DNA of 5,963 bases from an uncultured Chlorobiales bacterium. Its GTDB lineage: Bacteria; Bacteroidota; Chlorobiia; Chlorobiales; Thermochlorobacteraceae. The stretch's first letter is position 1; every line of letters begins with the position of its first letter. A program made the translations under genes and the position numbers. Under the pieces are notes generated by a model, which ran no database searches, was not told where the DNA came from, and was given only the letters and a program-made list of their open reading frames with translations. The stretch is taken from the NCBI GenBank assembly GCA_937959145.1, contig CALGMC010000054.1:1-5963 (forward strand), in the 5' to 3' direction. Shown here piece after piece: positions 1 to 5,514 of this stretch.

Positions 1-21
1 AAATGTAATATGGGTTATGAA

Positions 22-75
22 AATTTTTGCCGCCGCTGTGTGTAACGGATTTAGGTATTGCTTTTGTCGATTTGC
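22..75 (+). promoter_or_regulatory. porV leader with two weak -7-like elements
   Basis: The 122 bases before porV hold no convincing gene. Two stretches resemble the Bacteroidota -7 box TAnnTTTG followed by C: AATTTTTGC at 22-30 and TCGATTTGC at 67-75, each one base off the box. They would give 5' leaders of roughly 85 and 40 bases. Neither has a convincing TTTG at -33; for the first element that region lies outside the window. A 10-bp palindrome, TTTAATTAAA, lies at 96-105. No purine-rich Shine-Dalgarno precedes the ATG at 123. Which element is used, if either, cannot be decided from sequence. Confidence 0.25.
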
Positions 76-84
76 TAAGCGATA

Positions 85-119
85 TTCACGCCTCTTTTAA
101 TTAAACCGACTGACCACTC
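85..119 (+). repeat. Imperfect direct repeat, copy 1 (porV leader)
   Basis: This block contains CTTTTAATT (94-102) and ACTGACCACTC (109-119), separated by 6 bases. The same two words occur in the same order, 4 bases apart, at 3262-3270 and 3275-3285 inside the large secreted-protein gene. The preceding TTCACGCC (85-92) also resembles TTCGCGCC at 3251-3258. The copy sits directly before the porV start. It may be chance or the trace of a small duplication. Confidence 0.4.
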
Positions 120-122
120 ATA

Positions 123-1298
123 ATGCGCACTATCTTTTTGAAGAGGCTTTTAGTTTCTCTGTTCTGCTTGTTGATGCTGAGTTCTGTGTCTGTAGAGGCA
201 CAAAACCGACAGCCGCGCACCATTACGACCGCCGTTCCGTTTTTGCTCATTAGTCCTGACTCACGCGCAGGCGGCATGGGTGAAGCCAATGTGGCGATTG
301 CTGATAACGCCGCCGCCATGTTTTGGAATCCTGCTGGACTTGGCTTTCAGCGCGGAATGGATTTCAACTTCACGCACGCCAACTGGCTTCCTGCCTTCAA
401 CGCCGACTTATTCTACGACAACTTAACCATGAAGCGATATATTCCCGGCTACGGCACATTCGGCTTGGGCGTTACGTATTTGAACTTGGGCGAAACTGAA
501 ATCCGCACGGCACAAAACGTTGCCGCGGGCGTCATTAAAAGCTACGAGTTTGCCATTACAGGTTCATATGGCGTTCAAATCGCACGCACGCTCGCCGTTG
601 GAACTTCGGTGCGCTTTATTCGCAGCGCGCTCACTAATGTTGGCGCAGGAAACGAACAAGGCTCAGGCATTGGCACTTCTATTGCCTTCGACCTCGCCTT
701 GCTCTGGAAGCCACAATTCAGCGGCTACTTTGCCGACCGAATGAGTTTCGGCTTGAACATTTCCAACATCGGTCCGAAAATGACCTACATCGACGAAGCC
801 CAAGCCGACCCACTTCCAACCAATCTGAAAGTCGGTTTCGCTTACAAGATTCTGAACGACAAGTTCAACTCACTTACGCTTGCGGCAGATTTCAACAAGT
901 TGCTCGTCAATCGCGTAACGCCCATTATTGGTCAAGACACTTTGGGCAATCCGATTTTCGGTCGCCCAAAAGTCGATAACGTCTTCAAAGCGATGATTTC
1001 ATCGTGGGGCGGAAGCGGCGGCGGATTGCGCTCGTTCACGATGGGTGTCGGCGTTGAGTATTGGTACGGCGCGCCACAACTGTTAGCACTTCGCGCAGGC
1101 TACTTTTATGAAGACCCCGAATTTGGCGGACGGCGTTATCTCACCTTCGGTGCAGGCGTTCGCTATGCCGCTTTCGGCGTCGATTTCAGTTACCTCAACT
1201 CGGTTGAAGAAACGCACCCGCTCGACGGCACCGTGCGCCTTTCGCTCATTCTTAATTTCCCGAACGCGGGCATGAAAAAGCCCAAAACTGTTGATTAA
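123..1298 (+). CDS. porV: Type IX secretion outer-membrane protein PorV
   Basis: This encodes a 391-residue outer-membrane beta-barrel of the PorV family. In characterised Bacteroidota, PorV collects T9SS cargo at the SprA translocon by binding its C-terminal domain and carries it to the PorU-PorZ-PorQ attachment complex. Residues 1-26 form a signal peptide (KR, then a hydrophobic core, cleavage probably after VEA). The mature N-terminus has the PorV signature ITTAVPFLLISPDSRAGGMGEA (34-55) and the motif WNPAGLGF (68-75). The C-terminal half has alternating barrel strands and the typical GVEYWYG (310-316), RAGYFYEDPEFGGRRYLTFGAG and VDFSYL segments. Length matches the family, and the start is fixed by the signal peptide. 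The extended signature favours PorV over PorQ or a generic paralogue. The usual partner gene porU is not visible here. The gene ends at an intrinsic terminator, so it is probably not co-transcribed with the next gene. Confidence 0.87.
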   Translation: MRTIFLKRLLVSLFCLLMLSSVSVEAQNRQPRTITTAVPFLLISPDSRAGGMGEANVAIADNAAAMFWNPAGLGFQRGMDFNFTHANWLPAFNADLFYDNLTMKRYIPGYGTFGLGVTYLNLGETEIRTAQNVAAGVIKSYEFAITGSYGVQIARTLAVGTSVRFIRSALTNVGAGNEQGSGIGTSIAFDLALLWKPQFSGYFADRMSFGLNISNIGPKMTYIDEAQADPLPTNLKVGFAYKILNDKFNSLTLAADFNKLLVNRVTPIIGQDTLGNPIFGRPKVDNVFKAMISSWGGSGGGLRSFTMGVGVEYWYGAPQLLALRAGYFYEDPEFGGRRYLTFGAGVRYAAFGVDFSYLNSVEETHPLDGTVRLSLILNFPNAGMKKPKTVD

Positions 1299-1323
1299 CG
1301 AACTGTTTTTCATAGACACTTTC

Positions 1324-1357
1324 AGGGCTTGAAGACGACTCAAGCCCTTTTTATTTT
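1324..1357 (+). terminator. Intrinsic terminator after porV
   Basis: A perfect 9-bp inverted repeat, AGGGCTTGA (1324-1332) and TCAAGCCCT (1340-1348), encloses a 7-base loop and is followed directly by a T-rich tract (TTTTT, A, TTTT to 1357). It lies 25 bases after the porV stop. This is the only clear rho-independent terminator in the window. Confidence 0.88.
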
Positions 1358-1359
1358 GC
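1329..1359 (+). promoter_or_regulatory. Possible promoter of the secreted-protein gene, overlapping the terminator
   Basis: TTATTTTGC at 1351-1359 is one base off the Bacteroidota -7 box TAnnTTTG plus C. A TTG at 1329-1331, inside the terminator stem, lies 19 bases upstream, close to the usual -33 spacing. The predicted transcript would start near 1365, about 20-25 bases before the ATG at 1389. This assignment is inferred from the motif only. Confidence 0.35.
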
Positions 1360-1388
1360 CGTGAAATTTTACTTAACGCTTACCTTTC

Positions 1389-4300
1389 ATGCGATTCTTC
1401 CTTGCTCTGCTCTTTGCGGGAATTTTCATGCCCGCCGCTTTTGCGCAATCTCAAAAAATTCCGTTTAGCCATTCGCTTGCCGTTGGCGAGTCGTCTCCGT
1501 TGCGCTCGAGCGCAGTCGGCTTAACGCGCGTGCTTGCCGTCATGGTTGAGTTTCAGCCCGATACCGATAGGCGCACCACCGGCACAGGCGTTTTCGGCGG
1601 CTTGGATTACCTCGCCTCACGCGGCGACACCATTTTAGACCCCTACCCGCACGACTTCGGCTACTTCACACGCAAACTCGACTTTCTCAAACACTACTTC
1701 GAAACCACCAGCAACAACCGCACACAACTTGCCTTCACGCTTCTGCCGAATGTTTATCGCCTCTCAAAGCCAATGGCGGACTACGCGCCGCTACGCACCT
1801 CGCAAGATTTCACGCGCCTTGCCCGCATGATTGAAGAAACTTGGCGATTGGTCGATTCCACAACCGTCGTCGATTTCTCGCAGTTTGATTGCTTCATCAT
1901 TTTTCACGCAGGCGTCGGACGCGACATCGACCTCGTTGCGCTCACCGGCACCGACCCCGCTCCCGCCGATTTGCCTTCGCTCACCTTCAAACTCGATGGC
2001 TTCAAGCGCATTTTTGGACAAGACTTCGAAGGCTTTCCCGTCAATAACGGCAACGCTCGAATTCAAAACACGCTCGTTATTCCTTCCACCGAAGCGCGCG
2101 AAATCGACGGCATCGGCGGCAAAGTCTTGCTCGAACTCTCCACCAACGGATTGCTCTGCGCCAGTTTCGGCAGCTATCTCGGCTTGCCTGATTTGTTCAA
2201 CACCGAAAACGGACGTAGCGGCATTGGTAGATTTGGCTTAATGGACGGCGAAGGTTTTTTCAACTACAACGGCGCACTCCCGCCCGAACCTTCCGCTTGG
2301 GAACGCCTCGCACTTGGCTGGGCAACCCCGATTGAACTGCAAGGTATTGACACCTTCTTCAAATTGCCTGCACACAGTTTGCACGAAAATCCTGATTCTG
2401 CTATCGTTAAAATTCCCATCACCTCACGCGAATACTTCTTGCTCGAAAATCGCCAACGCAATGCGCGCGGCACAGGCGTTACGCTCACCATTTACCGAAG
2501 CGGACAAACAGTCCAACAAACTTTCTTACAAGATCAGCCCGACTTTCGCTTTGAAAATCTGCGCGCTTTGCGTGGTCAAATCGTTGCCTCCAACAATTAC
2601 GATTGGACCCTTCCAACCGCTGAAATCAACAACATTCGCTACAACGGCGGCGTCTTGATTTGGCACATCGATGAAGACATCATCGCCGCAAATCGCCCGC
2701 AAAACCGCGTCAATACAGGCAGAATCAAAGGCGTTAAACTTTTGGAAGCCGATGGCTCCGACGACATTGGGCAAGATTACGGCATTACCAGTCCCGGACT
2801 TGGCACACAAAGCGGAACGGTCTTCGATATGTTTTTCAGAGGCAACATTGCCTTTCCCTATCGCAACCTTATCGACGACGCCACCACGCCGAACACACGC
2901 GCCAATCGCGGTGCCTCGAGCAAAATCCGCCTTTCAAACTTTCCACTTCCCGCCGCTGTGATGGATTCGATTCGACTTCAACGCGGCGATAACCTTGTGC
3001 GCGTTCTCGGCGGCTTTCCGAAACAACTCCCCGATACTTTCGGCAGACGCACCAGCATCACCTTTGCCGATTCGCTTTTCGTAAACGGCGAAAATTTTAC
3101 CTTCTCCACACGCCTCGACGGCTCACCTTCTCCCTTCAACACCTCACGCTTGAAATTGGCACACTTGCAAACGCCCACATCTCGCTATCTCGTTAGCGCG
3201 CTCGATAGTGCGGTTGAAGTCCTACAACTTAACTCACTTGGCACACGCTTTTCGCGCCGCACTTTTAATTCGCCACTGACCACTCCGCCCGCCGTGATTT
3301 CTCAAAACGGACAATCGCTTTTAGGCATTGGCACGGCATCAGGGCTGGCTTCAATTTTGGATTTGAACACCGATAGCCTCGACGAAGTGCGCTCACAGAC
3401 TTTTTCCGCACCGATTGTGAGCCTTTCTGCTTCGCCCGCATTTGCAAACAGCGCATTTGCGTTCTTTCCCGAAAATCAAATTGACGGCACGCGCATCCTT
3501 TCCGCCGTCCGATTTCTCAACAACAGTTCAGAACGCAACGAAGAACTCACCGTTGCACTTTGCGAGGATAAAACACTTCGGATTTTAAGCACACAAAAGC
3601 CGTCCGTTAGCGTTCGCTTGCCTGTGAGCAATGTTGTTCGAAGTTTGCCTGCGATTGCCGACCTTGAAAATCGTGGTGAGTTGGCGATTCTCTTCACGGC
3701 GGACGACAAAATTTTCGCCTACAACCTTCAAGGCTTTCCGATTTCTAACTTTCCGATTCTAACCAATTCACAACAGCCGATTGTCGCAAGCCCGATTGTT
3801 GCCGATGTCGATGGCGATACTTTCGCCGATGTGATTGTGCAAACGCCCGACGGCAGATTGATGGCATTTAATCGCTTCGGAAAAAATCTCTTCACGCTTC
3901 CCATTGCGGAAGGCACAGAAACCACGCCAAGCGTTGTGCCGTCGCTTTCTGGTCAGGGATTGCTGTTGTTCAGCGTCGATAAATTCGGATTGCTTTACGG
4001 CTACGAATTGCCGAACGCCACGCAAAACATCGAGTGGCGCACGCTTTATGGCGACGCGGCAAATTCAAACACGCACCTGCCACAGCGCACGAGCAACCGA
4101 AAAACGGTTCAAATCAATGAGTTCTTACCAGAAAAATCCGTCTTCAATTATCCTAATCCTGCCTCCGCCGAAACGGCGTTCCGATTTTATCTCAAAGAGT
4201 CGGGCACGGTAACGGTGAAAGTCTTTGATATGACAGGCGCAAAAGTGTGGGAAAGTTCCAAACAAAGCGCAGGCGGATTCGATGACGAAATTTTATGGAA

Positions 4301-4403
4301 CGTGCGCTCCGTGCAAAGCGGCGTTTATTATGCCGTGCTCACGGCACGCTCAACACGCGGCGAAGAAAAATCGGTTCGGCTCAAAGTCGCCATCGTGAAA
4401 TAA
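1389..4403 (+). CDS. T9SS-sorted M6-like pseudopeptidase with beta-propeller
   Basis: This 1004-residue protein is exported by Sec and then apparently by T9SS. It has a signal peptide (1-19, cleavage AFA|QS), an M6/immune-inhibitor-A-like region (about 45-510), a propeller/FG-GAP-like region (about 540-905), and a type A sorting domain (about 918-1004, beginning VFNYPNPAS). M6 landmarks are HAG (173-175), GLPDLF (265-270), LMDGEG (284-289), SAWERLALGW (302-311), FLLENRQ (350-356), LIWHIDED (423-430) and LLEADG (451-456). The expected HExxH, immediately before GLPDLF, reads ASFGS (258-262), so both zinc histidines and the catalytic glutamate are absent and proteolysis is unlikely. A calcium-type loop DVDGDTFAD (806-814) and a degenerate relative ADLENRGEL (757-765) mark the propeller. 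The reading frame is intact, so this is not a decayed gene. Its role is unknown: a surface or secreted binding protein, or a T9SS accessory given the adjacent porV. Confidence 0.85.
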   Translation: MRFFLALLFAGIFMPAAFAQSQKIPFSHSLAVGESSPLRSSAVGLTRVLAVMVEFQPDTDRRTTGTGVFGGLDYLASRGDTILDPYPHDFGYFTRKLDFLKHYFETTSNNRTQLAFTLLPNVYRLSKPMADYAPLRTSQDFTRLARMIEETWRLVDSTTVVDFSQFDCFIIFHAGVGRDIDLVALTGTDPAPADLPSLTFKLDGFKRIFGQDFEGFPVNNGNARIQNTLVIPSTEAREIDGIGGKVLLELSTNGLLCASFGSYLGLPDLFNTENGRSGIGRFGLMDGEGFFNYNGALPPEPSAWERLALGWATPIELQGIDTFFKLPAHSLHENPDSAIVKIPITSREYFLLENRQRNARGTGVTLTIYRSGQTVQQTFLQDQPDFRFENLRALRGQIVASNNYDWTLPTAEINNIRYNGGVLIWHIDEDIIAANRPQNRVNTGRIKGVKLLEADGSDDIGQDYGITSPGLGTQSGTVFDMFFRGNIAFPYRNLIDDATTPNTRANRGASSKIRLSNFPLPAAVMDSIRLQRGDNLVRVLGGFPKQLPDTFGRRTSITFADSLFVNGENFTFSTRLDGSPSPFNTSRLKLAHLQTPTSRYLVSALDSAVEVLQLNSLGTRFSRRTFNSPLTTPPAVISQNGQSLLGIGTASGLASILDLNTDSLDEVRSQTFSAPIVSLSASPAFANSAFAFFPENQIDGTRILSAVRFLNNSSERNEELTVALCEDKTLRILSTQKPSVSVRLPVSNVVRSLPAIADLENRGELAILFTADDKIFAYNLQGFPISNFPILTNSQQPIVASPIVADVDGDTFADVIVQTPDGRLMAFNRFGKNLFTLPIAEGTETTPSVVPSLSGQGLLLFSVDKFGLLYGYELPNATQNIEWRTLYGDAANSNTHLPQRTSNRKTVQINEFLPEKSVFNYPNPASAETAFRFYLKESGTVTVKVFDMTGAKVWESSKQSAGGFDDEILWNVRSVQSGVYYAVLTARSTRGEEKSVRLKVAIVK
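3251..3285 (+). repeat. Imperfect direct repeat, copy 2 (inside secreted-protein CDS)
   Basis: This is the second copy of the block at 85-119, here inside coding sequence for residues of the propeller region. It has the exact words CTTTTAATT (3262-3270) and ACTGACCACTC (3275-3285), plus TTCGCGCC (3251-3258). The frame is intact across it. Both copies lie in the same orientation. Confidence 0.4.
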
Positions 4404-4419
4404 TGCTATCGTGGAATAA

Positions 4420-4436
4420 TAATTTTGCTACCTTTG
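4420..4436 (+). promoter_or_regulatory. Tandem -7-like boxes before the Uma2 gene
   Basis: Two exact matches to the Bacteroidota -7 consensus TAnnTTTG lie 9 bases apart: TAATTTTG (4420-4427, followed by C) and TACCTTTG (4429-4436). The second ends 28 bases before the ATG at 4465, a fitting leader length. Neither has a good TTTG at -33; that region falls in the end of the preceding gene. No terminator hairpin is visible between 4403 and here, so read-through from upstream is also possible. Confidence 0.4.
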
Positions 4437-4464
4437 AGCATCAACAACACAAGCCTCGATAAAC

Positions 4465-4956
4465 ATGAACACTACCGCAATGAATACCGCCGAACCCATT
4501 TCAGACTACGAGTTAGAAAGGGGAAAACCGATGCCCAGTTTGAACCATTCTGTTTTGCAACTTCGATTAGGCGGATTGCTCAGTAAGAATTATGCAGAGC
4601 AGTTTCTTTTTGCGAGCGAACTTTCGCTTTCCCTTGCCGATAAGCCCTTCGTGCCCGACCTGTGCATTTATCCAAAGCGCAAACTGGATTGGCAGAACGA
4701 TGAAATTCGGCTTTCCGAACCACCACTGACGATTGTCGAGATTTCTTCGCCTAAGCAAGATTTCGAGGATTTTCAGCGCAAACTCAAAGCGTATTTTGAT
4801 GCAGGCGTCAAATCGTTTTGGCTTGTGATTCCTTTCACCGAGACGCTCACCATTTTTTATCCAAACGAAAAGCCCATTTCATTCGCCACAGGCGAAGCCG
4901 TCGACAAAACCAACGGCATTAGATTGAATGTTGATGAACTCTTCGCAAAAGAATAA
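4465..4956 (+). CDS. Uma2-family PD-(D/E)XK nuclease-like protein
   Basis: This 163-residue cytoplasmic protein belongs to the Uma2 (formerly DUF820) family, which has a restriction-endonuclease-like PD-(D/E)XK fold. The family pattern is complete: an N-terminal YELERGKPMPSLNHS (15-29), VPDLCIY with D65, TIVEISSP with E92, and QRKLKAYFDAGVKSFWLV with K106, which together form the putative metal-binding D-E-K triad. There is no signal peptide or membrane segment. Two starts are possible, M1 (4465) and M6 (4480), within the repetitive MNTTAMNT; the domain begins only near residue 15, so both would work. Neither has a Shine-Dalgarno. The physiological role of Uma2 proteins is poorly known; they often occur in many copies in cyanobacteria and other phyla and have been linked to mobile DNA. 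No partner gene of a restriction or toxin system is adjacent. Family assignment is firm, nuclease activity is inferred. Confidence 0.87.
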   Translation: MNTTAMNTAEPISDYELERGKPMPSLNHSVLQLRLGGLLSKNYAEQFLFASELSLSLADKPFVPDLCIYPKRKLDWQNDEIRLSEPPLTIVEISSPKQDFEDFQRKLKAYFDAGVKSFWLVIPFTETLTIFYPNEKPISFATGEAVDKTNGIRLNVDELFAKE

Positions 4957-4967
4957 CGCCACGCAAG

Positions 4968-5000
4968 TTTAGAGAATTGCCACCGCTCTATTAACTTTGC
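4968..5000 (+). promoter_or_regulatory. Promoter-like element before the cysteine-cluster gene
   Basis: TAACTTTGC (4992-5000) matches the Bacteroidota -7 box TAnnTTTG plus the frequent trailing C. TTTA at 4968-4971, one base off the -33 TTTG, lies 20 bases upstream. Transcription would begin near 5007, giving a leader of about 40 bases before the ATG at 5047. This is the best promoter candidate in the window. No terminator hairpin separates it from the Uma2 gene. Confidence 0.45.
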
Positions 5001-5014
5001 CGAAATTTTTTCTA

Positions 5015-5035
5015 CTTATCCAAACTCTTATCCAA
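5015..5035 (+). repeat. Two 9-bp direct repeats in the leader of the cysteine-cluster gene
   Basis: CTTATCCAA occurs at 5015-5023 and again at 5027-5035, a 12-base period close to one helical turn. The pair lies between the predicted transcription start and the start codon, so it could be a protein-binding site or simply a small tandem duplication. Confidence 0.55.
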
Positions 5036-5046
5036 TCGAGCCTCGA
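5036..5046. other. 11-base palindrome abutting a start codon
   Basis: TCGAG-C-CTCGA at 5036-5046 is a palindrome of two 5-base arms around a single C. It touches the ATG at 5047 and follows the CTTATCCAA direct repeats. It occupies the place of a ribosome binding site, yet contains no Shine-Dalgarno. An operator-like role is possible but unproven; arms this short arise easily by chance. Confidence 0.35.
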
Positions 5047-5514
5047 ATGAAGCCCTATCGCAGTTGCGTAACGAATCTTCACATTTGCAAAGCCAATTGC
5101 TGTAAAAACGGCGTTTGGGTCGATGTCGAACAAGCCAAAATGATTGAGGAATATGTGAACGCGCGTCCTGAGTTCAGCGACCTGCACGGCAAAACGCTCT
5201 TCGCTGAATATGACGACGACGCCGACTACTTCCCTTCGGGCAAGTGCATTGGCACTGCCCTTGCTTCGCCTGAAGGTCCTTGCATTTTTTTAGGACAAGA
5301 TTACAAGTGCCGCATTTACGAAGTGCGTCCACACTTTTGCGCCGATTATCCGTTCATGCATCCGCTTGCCGAGAGCAATAAGCCTGTGATGATTGATAAC
5401 ATGTTTGAGGAGGATAAAAACTGCATTTATCACGAATTGCTTTCTGCCACGCTGAAAAGCATTGAAGAAGAAAAAGCGGAGGAAGCGGCTGCAAAAGCAA
5501 AGTCCGCTCAGTGA
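5047..5514 (+). CDS. YkgJ-type CxxxCC cysteine-cluster protein
   Basis: This 155-residue cytoplasmic protein fits the YkgJ/CxxCxxCC zinc- or iron-chelating family, whose biochemical role is not established. The cluster is visible as C14-x3-C18-C19 (HICKANCC), then PCIFLGQDYKCRIYEVRPHFCADYPF with C79, C88 and C98; the CxIYExRPxxCxxYP stretch is the family hallmark. Further cysteines lie at C7, C67 and C126, making nine in all, more than the core motif requires. An acidic loop, YDDDADYF, occupies 55-62. The last 20 or so residues (KSIEEEKAEEAAAKAKSAQ) are a charged, alanine-rich, probably helical tail outside the domain. The ATG at 5047 fits the family N-terminus. No signal peptide or membrane segment is present. 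The gene has its own promoter-like element, and its 3' end overlaps the convergent histidine-kinase gene. Confidence 0.85.
   Translation: MKPYRSCVTNLHICKANCCKNGVWVDVEQAKMIEEYVNARPEFSDLHGKTLFAEYDDDADYFPSGKCIGTALASPEGPCIFLGQDYKCRIYEVRPHFCADYPFMHPLAESNKPVMIDNMFEEDKNCIYHELLSATLKSIEEEKAEEAAAKAKSAQ

Noticed and set aside
1..45. Open plus-strand frame from the left edge to TAA at 43-45 as the tail of an upstream gene
   Set aside because: Only 14 codons are visible, with no recognisable motif and an unusual cysteine- and arginine-rich composition; an open stretch this short is expected by chance.
1791..2066. Long minus-strand and alternative-frame open stretches inside the large secreted-protein gene as overlapping genes
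   Set aside because: They lack domain motifs or start signals, and their openness follows from the codon bias of the real gene, whose family motifs run through the same bases.
1389..4403. The large secreted-protein gene as a decaying pseudogene because of its lost active site
   Set aside because: All 1004 codons are open, the signal peptide and sorting domain are intact, and the other M6 motifs are preserved; decay would not spare everything except the three catalytic residues.
4404..4464. Terminator after the large secreted-protein gene
   Set aside because: No stem-loop followed by a T-run is visible; the AT-rich stretch is better explained by the tandem -7-like boxes.
4452..5046. Shared AGCCTCGA word just before the Uma2 and cysteine-cluster start codons (4452-4459 and 5039-5046) as a common regulatory site
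   Set aside because: The distance to the ATG differs (5 versus 0 bases), and the same 8-mer also occurs inside coding sequence near 3374, so chance is the simpler explanation.
4465..5514. Uma2 and cysteine-cluster genes as a two-gene defence or toxin-antitoxin system
   Set aside because: They are 90 bases apart with a separate promoter-like element between them, and neither the pairing nor the cysteine-cluster family is known to me as part of such a system.
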